From Halolamina pelagica (lineage in GTDB: Archaea; Halobacteriota; Halobacteria; Halobacteriales; Haloferacaceae), in NCBI RefSeq assembly GCF_001307315.1, contig NZ_LGUC01000001.1, positions 62,001 through 126,000 on the forward strand: DNA of 64,000 nt, given 5' to 3'. Position 1 is the stretch's first letter; each line of letters begins with the position of its first letter. The translations under genes and the position numbers were made by a program. Of this stretch, positions 38,135 through 44,986 are shown one piece after another. A model generated the notes under the pieces. That model had not been told where the DNA came from, ran no database searches, and was given only the letters and a program-made list of their open reading frames with translations.

Positions 38135-38506
38135 ATGAGTGGAACGATCGACGAGCCCACGACGGCACAGTCGACGACCGAGAGGACCGAGGTTCGGTAC
38201 GTCGGGACGCGCGTTCGGGGCGGTGTCCGCGTGCGGACGTATCCCGGGAAGCAGGACCTTACGCCGAGCCGTAGCCTTGAGGTGGTGAGCCACAGCCCCT
38301 CAGGCTTCGAGTGGGGATATGGCGGGAGTGGGCCCGCCCAACTCGCCCTCGCGATCCTGCTCGACTACACCGACGATCAAGAGGTTGCCCAGTCGCACTA
38401 CCAAGCGTTCAAGTGCGAGATCGTGAGTCAACTCGCATGTACGAGGGGTGATGGGATGTGGACGCTCACGGCTGGCAAAATCGAGCAGTGGCTCCCCGAC
38501 GACTAG
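38135..38506 (+). CDS. DUF6166-like protein
   Basis: 123 residues from the ATG at 38135. The core GFEWGYGGSGPAQLALAILLDYTDDQEVA and the ending WTLTAGKIEQWLPDD match the pattern of DUF6166, small proteins on bacterial and haloarchaeal mobile elements. Function is unknown. The first ~20 residues are a Thr-rich tail. Confidence 0.75.
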   Translation: MSGTIDEPTTAQSTTERTEVRYVGTRVRGGVRVRTYPGKQDLTPSRSLEVVSHSPSGFEWGYGGSGPAQLALAILLDYTDDQEVAQSHYQAFKCEIVSQLACTRGDGMWTLTAGKIEQWLPDD

Positions 38507-38532
38507 CGATGGCGTCAACTATAATCAAGAAA

Positions 38533-38567
38533 CGTATTTATACGATCGGGTGTTAGAGTATACACAG
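38533..38567 (+). promoter_or_regulatory. TATA box within a small palindrome
   Basis: CGTATTTATACG (38533-38544) combines a TATA-like core with inverted CGTAT/ATACG arms. It lies 24 bases before the ATG at 38568, with a second partial palindrome, GTATACAC, between. This is a likely autoregulatory operator of the HTH-NTase pair. Confidence 0.5.
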
Positions 38568-39518
38568 ATGATCTCAAAGGCCGGACTCGCCGTAATCGAC
38601 GCACTGAGTACCGGCCGCGAAGCGACGCCAGACGATCTCGCAACTGAAACGGGGTATTCACAGACACACATCTACGCGGTGCTCGATGACCTGCTTGATG
38701 CGGGGCTCCTAGTCGAACGGCGTGGGCCCAACAACCAGCGGTACGTCCGTGTCGCGGACCACCCGGTCATTGAATCGTACCGGACGCTACGGACGGAGCT
38801 CAGTCACGTTGACTGGGCTGAGCTTCTCTCGCCTGCCACTCTCCGAGTATGCTGGTTTCTCGATGAACCCCGTCGAGTATCCGAGATAGCAGAGCGACTG
38901 GCGATTACTCGACAAGGCGTTCACAAGGCGCTGTCGCCGCTCAAAAACCGGGCGATGCTGTCCTCGTCCGGCCCCGAGTACGCGGGGAGTGAGGACCTCG
39001 CGCCGCTGCTGGCGTTCGCTCAGGCCATCGTGACCCACGAGCACCGATCGCGAGCCCGGGAGATCGCGCCGAGTGCGACTGTCGAGTGGTGCGACCCGAA
39101 ACGCGCACTCGTCCGCGTACAGACCGCCGCGGATACAGACGCATTACTGGAGACGCCTGATTGGCAGGTGACTGGGCTCGGTCGGTTCGAGGAGTACGGT
39201 TTGCAGTTCTTCCTTGCAGGTGAGCCTGCATTCTGGTATGCGCCCGACGAGGGACTCACGCCGAGCGAAGTGGTGTGCCACACGCTCGTTCTCGATAGTG
39301 GCTCCCGCCGGGTTAGCTATGCGATGCTGTTGATCGAGGCGTTGGATATCGATCAGGAGACGCTCACAGACACTGCAACGTGGTACGATCTGAAACCCAC
39401 GGTCGCTGCGATGTACCAGGCACTGCAGGGAAGGGTTAAGGACTCGGACGAGCTCCCAGTCGTCCTTCCAAGTGAATCAGAATTTACGGCACTCAAAGAG
39501 CAGTACGGTGTCGCATGA
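38568..39518 (+). CDS. HTH regulator/antitoxin paired with a nucleotidyltransferase
   Basis: 316 residues. It starts with a MarR-like winged helix (LAVIDALSTGREATPDDLATETGYSQTHIYAVLDDLLDAGLL) and has a second HTH at ~residues 95-130 (VSEIAERLAITRQGVHKALSPLKNR). The long C-terminal part is of unknown fold. Its stop overlaps the nucleotidyltransferase gene by 4 bases. The order regulator then NTase is that of AbiE-like toxin-antitoxin systems. Confidence 0.75.
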   Translation: MISKAGLAVIDALSTGREATPDDLATETGYSQTHIYAVLDDLLDAGLLVERRGPNNQRYVRVADHPVIESYRTLRTELSHVDWAELLSPATLRVCWFLDEPRRVSEIAERLAITRQGVHKALSPLKNRAMLSSSGPEYAGSEDLAPLLAFAQAIVTHEHRSRAREIAPSATVEWCDPKRALVRVQTAADTDALLETPDWQVTGLGRFEEYGLQFFLAGEPAFWYAPDEGLTPSEVVCHTLVLDSGSRRVSYAMLLIEALDIDQETLTDTATWYDLKPTVAAMYQALQGRVKDSDELPVVLPSESEFTALKEQYGVA

Positions 39519-40384
39519 CGGTATTCAAGGGTGGCGATGCGATCAAAGAGTTCCTCGAGGAGTTCGACAGCTGGCTGTCGGAGTCCGTGACGGTGTATCT
39601 CCTCGGCGGATCTGCGATGACCGCCCGTGGGCTGAAAGACCAGACCGAAGATATCGATCTCGCGGTGGGTGTAGTGTCCGAATTCGAGCACGTCTACCAG
39701 ACGCTCACGTCACAGGGATTCACGGTTGTCGACGAACCAACGGAGTCGTTCGAAGGTGTCGGAAAAACCATCGAACTGCATCACAACGGGCGCGGGTTTC
39801 GGATCGATCTCTTTGAACGGCAGATCGTCGGGAAAGTCTGGATCACCGACCGGATGCACGACCGGGCCGAAGAGTTCTGGACCGGGCGGTGCGTAACCGC
39901 ATTCATCCTCTCAGATGAGGATATGTTTCTGCTCAAAGCGGTCTCGGGCGGTGACCTCGCGAGTGGCCGTCGACGAGACATTGAAGATATGCGGAAATAC
40001 GCCCAGCGTGGGCTGGACTACGAGTCGATTCTCACCGAAATCGACGAACAGCGACCGTTCAATACTGGTACGACTGAAGCACGGCAGATTCATGATCGTT
40101 CGCATCCTCTGTTCACAATCGAGATGGCCGTGAACTCACTATCCGGGCTTCCGGATACGTTCACCGGCCGTATCGCAGCGTTTGCAACTGAGTTCGAAAT
40201 CGAGTATACCGTTCTAGATGCTGTTGAGGGTGGAGTCGACGATATCGAAGCAATTCGGGAGCGGGTCCTTGGGAATGTGCGAGCACTGTCGGACGACCAA
40301 GCAAGCGCCGTCGACGAAGCGATTGATCGACTCGTTGCAAAGCAGGTTCTCAAGCGCGACGGGGATACGATTCGAACCCAGTAA
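39515..40384 (+). CDS. DUF6036-like nucleotidyltransferase (AbiEii-type toxin)
   Basis: 289 residues. VYLLGGSAMTARGLKDQTEDIDLAV is the minimal nucleotidyltransferase core, with GGS and the DxD pair (DID). It resembles DUF6036/AbiEii toxins, which are thought to modify tRNA or other targets with nucleotides. A C-terminal helical domain follows. It is translationally coupled to the HTH protein upstream. Toxicity is inferred from context. Confidence 0.75.
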   Translation: MTVFKGGDAIKEFLEEFDSWLSESVTVYLLGGSAMTARGLKDQTEDIDLAVGVVSEFEHVYQTLTSQGFTVVDEPTESFEGVGKTIELHHNGRGFRIDLFERQIVGKVWITDRMHDRAEEFWTGRCVTAFILSDEDMFLLKAVSGGDLASGRRRDIEDMRKYAQRGLDYESILTEIDEQRPFNTGTTEARQIHDRSHPLFTIEMAVNSLSGLPDTFTGRIAAFATEFEIEYTVLDAVEGGVDDIEAIRERVLGNVRALSDDQASAVDEAIDRLVAKQVLKRDGDTIRTQ

Positions 40385-40407
40385 GACCGCACTCCGGCTC
40401 TGTTTGT

Positions 40408-40457
40408 TGAACCCTCGAAGGGGTTCAGGGTGTTGTTTGTGTGCCCTCGTAGAGGGC
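40408..40457 (+). promoter_or_regulatory. Two leader hairpins before a small gene
   Basis: TGAACCC/GGGTTCA pairs 40408-40414 with 40421-40427. GCCCTC-GTA-GAGGGC occupies 40443-40457. The likely GTG start at 40494 follows after 36 bases. Confidence 0.5.
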
Positions 40458-40493
40458 GAGGGCTCCTTCGAAAGCTCTCAGAGGTGGCTTCCA

Positions 40494-40841
40494 GTGAGTC
40501 AACAACAGAGTCCCGACAACGTCTCGATCGACGAGATTCCGGTCGATATCGACAACACGCAATCAGCGGAGGTCGATCCCGCCGACATCCCCGACGAAAT
40601 CGAATCCATCACCCGTGGGCTCGCCGGTGAGCAACCGCCGACGAATCCACTGGTCGTGCTGAAAGCGGCCCGATGGTGGTACATTCACGGCAAGGGCGGC
40701 ACGGATCCCGCCTTCCAGTGGGCCATCGAGTGGGCGCGTCACCTTGTGACCGACACGCCCAGCGACGTCGAGCGGTTCGACGCATACCTTGAGTACCTCG
40801 TCACGGTTGGCTTGGCGGACGACCGCCACGAACTCCGCTAA
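40494..40841 (+). CDS. Small hypothetical protein
   Basis: 115 residues from the GTG at 40494; the frame is open upstream but that stretch is the structured leader. It has an acidic N-terminal half (DEIPVDIDNTQSAEVDPADIPDEIE), then an ordered helical part with several Trp (LVVLKAARWWYIHGKGGTDPAFQWAIEWARHLV). No family was recognised. It lies between the NTase toxin and the ArdC-like gene. Confidence 0.6.
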   Translation: MSQQQSPDNVSIDEIPVDIDNTQSAEVDPADIPDEIESITRGLAGEQPPTNPLVVLKAARWWYIHGKGGTDPAFQWAIEWARHLVTDTPSDVERFDAYLEYLVTVGLADDRHELR

Positions 40842-40855
40842 CCGACAGACTCGGT

Positions 40856-40883
40856 TTTTGAACGCCCCTGAAGGGTGCGGCGC
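40856..40883 (+). promoter_or_regulatory. Leader hairpin before the ArdC-like gene
   Basis: TTTTT, GAACG, CCCT-GA-AGGG (40866-40875), TGCGGCGC. The sequence is nearly the same as the leader before the TFB-like gene. The start codon is at 40929. Confidence 0.5.
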
Positions 40884-40928
40884 AGGCTGAACAGACGCAG
40901 TCGCCGTGAACGTGATTCGGTGAACACA

Positions 40929-41876
40929 ATGACTACGACCAGCGACGCGTCGGTCTCCTTCGACGAGACCGACACACGTTCCGACGAGATGCACAGTACG
41001 ATCGAACAGTGGATCGACGAGCTCGTCGCCGGCGTCGACGACGCGCAGGCCAGCGCAGAGTTCCAGGAGTGGCTTGACGTCCAGAGTCGGTTCCACGACT
41101 ATTCCTACCGCAACACGCTCCTCATCAAGCGCCAATGTCCCGAGGCGAGCCGGGTTGCGGGCTACCGGACGTGGCAGGAGAAGTTCGACCGGCACGTGAC
41201 GGAAGGCGAGTCGGCGATCTGGATCTGGGCGCCGATCATCGCCAAGCGGTGCCCCGAGTGCGAGAACTCGCCGAGCTACCACGAGGACAGTGACTGTGAG
41301 TACGACGAGACGCCGCCCGAGGAGTGGGCCGAGGGTCTTGTCGGGTTCAACCCCGCGCCGGTGTTCGATATCTCCCAGACCGAGGGCGAGCCGCTCCCCG
41401 ACCTCGACACGGAAGCAACTGGGGACGCCGGCGACCTCGTCGACCAGTTGACTGCCGCCGCTGACGACCTCGGCGTGACGGTCCAGATCGTTCCGAAAGC
41501 GGAGTGGACTCACGGCGAGGCGAAGGGCATCTGCGAACAGCTGAGCCTCGTCGACGTCCAGCCGCTCGTCAAGGTGCGTGATCGGGAGAACGAGGCCGAC
41601 CTTGCAACGACGCTGATCCACGAGTACGCGCACGCCCTGCTCCACTTCGACGTCGACGACGACACTGAACGATCCAAGCGGGAAGTCGAGGCTGAGGCGG
41701 TCGCGTACGTCGTCGGGCGCTACTGTGGGCTGGACACGAGCGGGTCGGCGTTCTACCTCGCTGCGTGGGAGTCGGACGATCCCGAAGTCGTTCGCGACCG
41801 GTTCAGGCGAATCAGTCGGACAGCCGAGGAGCTCATCGACGTTCTGGAGGGCGAATCCTCGTCCGAACTCAGTTAA
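40929..41876 (+). CDS. ArdC/ImmA-like antirestriction zinc peptidase
   Basis: 315 residues from the ATG at 40929. Residues ~20-110 resemble the ArdC N-terminal ssDNA-binding domain (QEWLDVQSRFHDYSYRNTLLIKRQCPEASRVAGYRTWQEKF). A zinc-binding insert CPECENSP follows. The C-terminal half has the metallopeptidase motif HEYAHALLH with a distal Glu in VEAEAVAYVVG. ArdC proteins protect entering conjugative DNA from restriction. The stop codon lies inside the left arm of the inverted repeat at 41873. Confidence 0.85.
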   Translation: MTTTSDASVSFDETDTRSDEMHSTIEQWIDELVAGVDDAQASAEFQEWLDVQSRFHDYSYRNTLLIKRQCPEASRVAGYRTWQEKFDRHVTEGESAIWIWAPIIAKRCPECENSPSYHEDSDCEYDETPPEEWAEGLVGFNPAPVFDISQTEGEPLPDLDTEATGDAGDLVDQLTAAADDLGVTVQIVPKAEWTHGEAKGICEQLSLVDVQPLVKVRDRENEADLATTLIHEYAHALLHFDVDDDTERSKREVEAEAVAYVVGRYCGLDTSGSAFYLAAWESDDPEVVRDRFRRISRTAEELIDVLEGESSSELS

Positions 41877-41914
41877 CCAACGGAGTAGGGGATCACTTCC
41901 GTCCTGTTGGTTAA
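41873..41914. repeat. Inverted repeat, copy 2 of 3
   Basis: TTAACCAAC(G) at 41873-41882 and TGTTGGTTAA at 41905-41914, again separated by 22 bases. The left arm contains the TAA stop of the ArdC-like gene. Confidence 0.85.
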
Positions 41915-41922
41915 GTTTTCAG

Positions 41923-41938
41923 CGCCCGCAGAGGGGCG
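41923..41938 (+). promoter_or_regulatory. Leader hairpin
   Basis: CGCCC (41923-41927) pairs with GGGCG (41934-41938), preceded by TTTTC. It lies between the inverted repeat and the HTH gene. Confidence 0.4.
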
Positions 41939-42026
41939 GAGGTACAATTCGACCTCCGTCGATTGATCTCTGAACTAATCTCACGACGATCGGGGGCCAG
42001 CGTTTCAGACAGACCCGCAACTAGAG

Positions 42027-42057
42027 GAATATAGAACTACACCAAAGTACTATATTC
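42027..42057. promoter_or_regulatory. TATA-containing inverted-repeat operator
   Basis: GAATATAG (42027-42034) and CTATATTC (42050-42057) are perfect inverted arms 15 bases apart. The right arm looks like the TATA box, 22 bases before the ATG at 42079. Binding of a dimeric repressor would block initiation. Confidence 0.6.
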
Positions 42058-42078
42058 TTTTGATTCGTGTGTTTCCAC

Positions 42079-42669
42079 ATGACCGACCGAAGTCCGCCAG
42101 CGGAGTTCACCGACATCAACGAAGCGGTCGGTGAGGAATGGGAATCCGAAACGACCCCATATGAACGCATTCGCCGCGTTATTGCGCATACGTACAGCCC
42201 TGCCGCAGCTGATGCGGTCGCCGCCGATGCACGGACCACTCCGAAAACCGCACGAAAGCACTTGAACATACTCGCCGATGAGGGGTTTGTCGAGACGACG
42301 CCTAGTGAGCAGGGCGGCACGCTCTATCACCGCTCCCCCGAATCGCTCGTCGTCGAACAGGCTGCCGACATCCTCGACAACGTCTCGACCGACGAACTCG
42401 TCACGCGAATCCAAGAGATGCGCGACCAGCTTACCGAGTACCGAGCTGAGTTCGGGGTCGATTCCCCTGAAGAGTTGGCTGTCACCCGGACAAATCAGGC
42501 TCTCGCCGAATCCGAGTCCCCACAGAACGAGATCGATCCAGAGACGATCCGTGAGTGGAAGACGCTCCGTCGGAATCTCGCATTCGCGAACGCTGCCCTC
42601 TCAATCAGTAACGCGGAGCAATTCGTCGAGGGCGATCGTCGGTCGACTGACGACAGTGTCCCTGCCTGA
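42079..42669 (+). CDS. Winged-helix antitoxin/regulator (DUF7342-like)
   Basis: 196 residues. YERIRRVIAHTYSPAAADAVAADARTTPKTARKHLNILADEGFVETT is a winged helix near the N terminus. A coiled-coil-like region follows (VTRIQEMRDQLTEYRAEFG), with a helical C terminus. It is encoded 3 bases before the TumE-like gene, suggesting an antitoxin-toxin pair. The perfect inverted repeat over its promoter suggests self-repression. Confidence 0.72.
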   Translation: MTDRSPPAEFTDINEAVGEEWESETTPYERIRRVIAHTYSPAAADAVAADARTTPKTARKHLNILADEGFVETTPSEQGGTLYHRSPESLVVEQAADILDNVSTDELVTRIQEMRDQLTEYRAEFGVDSPEELAVTRTNQALAESESPQNEIDPETIREWKTLRRNLAFANAALSISNAEQFVEGDRRSTDDSVPA

Positions 42670-42672
42670 GTA

Positions 42673-43155
42673 ATGCAGGATTCTCCTGACCAAGCGGAGG
42701 CCCATTCCCTCCGTGGGGCAACGGACCGGCCAGCGCTGCTCACAATTCGCGATATTGTCGAAGAGATGGAACCGCTTGCGACAGCCCAATTCGACGACTA
42801 TCTCCATCCTACTGTGCTTGAGGTTACACTCGACGATGGATTGTGTGCTGCGGACACGGCCCGGATCGATATCCAGTGGACAACACGAGATGACTACAAG
42901 TTCCACTACACGGATACGGAGGGTGTGGATTTCCGGTGGGGAAAGCATCCACATGCGGGGGACTACATCCACGTCCCCGGGTTAGAGCACTACCATCCAC
43001 CACCCGATGCGAGTTCTGAGCGCGACGAGGTCGAAGAGTCCTGCATCTCGCAGTCACCCGAAGAATTAGTCACTCGAGCGGTCCTCAAACTCTGGCGGGT
43101 AGCCTACCACAGGGGGTCGTATACATCTCTGAACAAAGGGCGTAACCCGCCATAG
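42673..43155 (+). CDS. Possible TumE-like (DUF6516-like) toxin
   Basis: 160 residues. The pattern YKFHYTDTEGVDFRWGKHPHAGDYIHVPGLEHYHPP resembles the His-rich core of TumE/DUF6516 toxins, where an FRxDNxPHH-type motif is followed by a conserved HxH. It follows an HTH gene, as in TumA-TumE. The assignment is from pattern and context only. A plain hypothetical protein is the alternative. Confidence 0.5.
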   Translation: MQDSPDQAEAHSLRGATDRPALLTIRDIVEEMEPLATAQFDDYLHPTVLEVTLDDGLCAADTARIDIQWTTRDDYKFHYTDTEGVDFRWGKHPHAGDYIHVPGLEHYHPPPDASSERDEVEESCISQSPEELVTRAVLKLWRVAYHRGSYTSLNKGRNPP

Positions 43156-43188
43156 TCTGCCACCCTCTCGTCGCCTTCTTCGCACCGG

Positions 43189-43700
43189 TTAGGTTTCGAA
43201 CGACTCGAGTTTCTGAACGATCTTCGTGTATACGTCGGGTGCGCAGTACCATCCGTTATCGATCATCGCGTCGATGATCGTTCGTGCGTCGTCGCCGCTA
43301 ATCACCCCCTGCTTTGTGAGTTTCAGAATCAGGTACGCTGTCCCCGGGTCGTAACGCCTTCAGCGGCGGCAACGTCCCGCCTGTACGTCTCGTCCATCAC
43401 GGCCACTCCGTCATGCGTGTCGGCGTAGGCCAGGACAGCAGCGTCAGCGTCACTGAGGCTGGGATTCTCCCGAAGTCGAGCCATGAATGGCGAAGCGTCA
43501 ACCGTGACGACGTCGAACCGGCCAGCGTCGACGGCCCGTTCGATTCGGCGAGCATCTGGATACCCCTCTTCGAGGCCGGTCGCGACGACTTCATCGTAGA
43601 CGCGCTCGGGGATCACACACGACGCTTCGAGGTTGTGGACGAGTGCGAGTCGATCAACTTTCGCGAGATAGATGAGCGGTGTGGCATCGAACACCCACAT
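43189..43700 (-). pseudogene. PIN-domain (DUF3368-like) toxin, frameshifted
   Basis: From the ATG at 43700 the protein starts MWVFDATPLIYLAKVDRL, with PIN acidic residues at VYDEVV, SDADAAVLAYA and AVMDET. The frame breaks after AAAEGVTTRG. The rest of a DUF3368-type protein continues in the next frame (TAYLILKLTKQGVISGDDARTIIDAMIDNGWY) to a stop at 43189. One extra base in the CCCC run at 43342-43345 restores it. The antitoxin gene abuts it upstream. Confidence 0.78.
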
Positions 43701-43991
43701 TCACAGCGCCTCGAGGTCCGCGTCGACGTGGTCGTCGGCGACCCAGCTGATGTCGCGTTCCTTTGCGAGCTGGGCGAAGTCCCAGACGGACATCCCGGCC
43801 AGCTCAGCCGCCTTGCTGAACGTGATCGACCCCGCCGCGAGTTGCTCAAGTGCCTGTTCGCGACGCCACTCCTCGAGTCCCTCGGAGAGGAGCTTTCGAA
43901 CGGCCGTACTCCGATCCAGGTTCTCGTCCTCGAGATACGCGTCGAGCTCCGCTTCCAGTTCATCGGGGACCCGCGCCGAGATCGTTCCCAT
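43701..43991 (-). CDS. RHH/UPF0175-like antitoxin
   Basis: 96 residues from the ATG at 43991; the earlier ATG at 44039 would read through the operator. TISARVPDELEAELDAYLEDENLDRSTAVRKLLSEGLEEW is a ribbon-helix-helix domain. ALEQLAAGSITFSKAAELAGMSVWDFAQLAKERDI matches UPF0175. It directly precedes the PIN toxin gene (TGA then ATG). Confidence 0.82.
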   Translation of the reverse strand: MGTISARVPDELEAELDAYLEDENLDRSTAVRKLLSEGLEEWRREQALEQLAAGSITFSKAAELAGMSVWDFAQLAKERDISWVADDHVDADLEAL

Positions 43992-43993
43992 AG

Positions 43994-44019
43994 TGTATAC
44001 ATTGTACTCGATGTATACA
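43994..44019. promoter_or_regulatory. Tandem TGTATACA operator
   Basis: Two identical 8-base palindromes at 43994-44001 and 44012-44019, 18 bases centre to centre, just upstream of the antitoxin start. Expected for cooperative RHH repressor binding. Confidence 0.6.
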
Positions 44020-44205
44020 AACACTCCGGTGGTCCCCAACTGAACGATACTCCAGCGGGTCCGTGTCGTCTCGGGAGGACGACAGCACCCGTACCGCTAC
44101 CGCGAGATCGGCGTCGTGGCCCACGCATACCGTACTGATTTTCTTAGTCATCCATTCTCTCCAAACCCGTGTTGGTTTTCTATTTTGACAAAAGAAATAA
44201 GGCCC

Positions 44206-44221
44206 AACTATGTATATAGTT
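44206..44221. promoter_or_regulatory. Palindromic element before the T4SS operon
   Basis: AACTAT-GTAT-ATAGTT is a perfect 16-base palindrome 44 bases before the first gene of the operon. An AT-rich stretch (AAAAGAAATAAGG) precedes it. Probably the promoter and operator of the transfer operon. Confidence 0.5.
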
Positions 44222-44264
44222 ACCGCGCACCGATACCCAACTAACACACACCCCCGCCACACGT

Positions 44265-44543
44265 ATGATCACCCGCTCAGTCACCATCGAGGCGATCGAT
44301 GAACTGTATCTCCAGTGGCACGACCACATCAATGCCTCAGCCCTCTATCGGCGTGCACTCCGCGAGGAGATGGCCGTTCGCGGTGTCGACAGTGACGAAC
44401 TCCGAGACCTCCTGGAGCGGGCCCAGGAGCAGGGGTACACGCTCGAGGAGATCGCGTCGGAAACCAACCGGTTCGCGGATCTGGAAGCACTCGTCACCGA
44501 CCAGGAGCGCGAGTCACCGACGGCCGACACCAGGCCGGAGTGA
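44265..44543 (+). CDS. Small soluble protein, first gene of the T4SS operon
   Basis: 92 residues, helical. The pattern DELYLQWHDHINASALYRRALREEMAVRG with the N-terminal TRSVTIEA is RHH-like, which would make it a DNA-binding regulator. It overlaps the next gene's GTG by 4 bases. It could regulate transfer through the upstream palindrome, but this is inference. Confidence 0.6.
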   Translation: MITRSVTIEAIDELYLQWHDHINASALYRRALREEMAVRGVDSDELRDLLERAQEQGYTLEEIASETNRFADLEALVTDQERESPTADTRPE

Positions 44544-44968
44544 TCACGATGGCCCAGCCCACCGCTCCCGACGACCCGGCCTCGAGTTCCGACGACGCAT
44601 CGGCACCGCTGCATCGACGCACGCAGCAGGCGGCCCTCATCGTCGTCCTCCTCAGCGTCGTCGCCGTCGACCCCGTCGCCGCCCAGGAGAACGCGGTCTG
44701 CAGTGCGGACAACCTCCCCAGCATGATCGAGGGGTTCTTCCAACTCACGACGGCGCTGGGGATCGTCGGCCTGGTCGTGGTGTGGCAGGCCGACTCCCTG
44801 CTCGAGATGTTCACCATCGACCGCGAGCAGAAGGAGCGCTTCAAACGCCACAAGCGCTCAGCGATGAAGTCCGCGGTGATCCTCGTCGTCCTCGGCCCGT
44901 TGTACACCGTCGCCGGGTCGATGATGGGCCTCCCGCTGGCCGAGTGCGTGAATCTCGTCCCCTGGTAA
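44540..44968 (+). CDS. VirB2/TrbC-like pilin candidate
   Basis: 142 residues from the GTG at 44540 (or 139 from the ATG at 44549). The polar N terminus is followed by a hydrophobic signal-like helix ending near VAVDPVAAQ, a plausible signal-peptidase site. The mature part has two hydrophobic helices (GFFQLTTALGIVGLVVVW; SAVILVVLGPLYTVAGSMMG) joined by a strongly basic loop (EQKERFKRHKR). This is the topology of VirB2/TrbC conjugative pilins. Two Cys might form a disulfide. Sequence identity to known pilins was not tested. Confidence 0.55.
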   Translation: MITMAQPTAPDDPASSSDDASAPLHRRTQQAALIVVLLSVVAVDPVAAQENAVCSADNLPSMIEGFFQLTTALGIVGLVVVWQADSLLEMFTIDREQKERFKRHKRSAMKSAVILVVLGPLYTVAGSMMGLPLAECVNLVPW

Positions 44969-44986
44969 TCGCTTGATCGGTGCCTC

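Noticed and set aside
32218..42079. Equal 165-base distance from the inverted repeat to the next start codon at copies 1 and 2
   Set aside because: The intervening sequences are unrelated and copy 3 does not share the distance, so this is probably chance.
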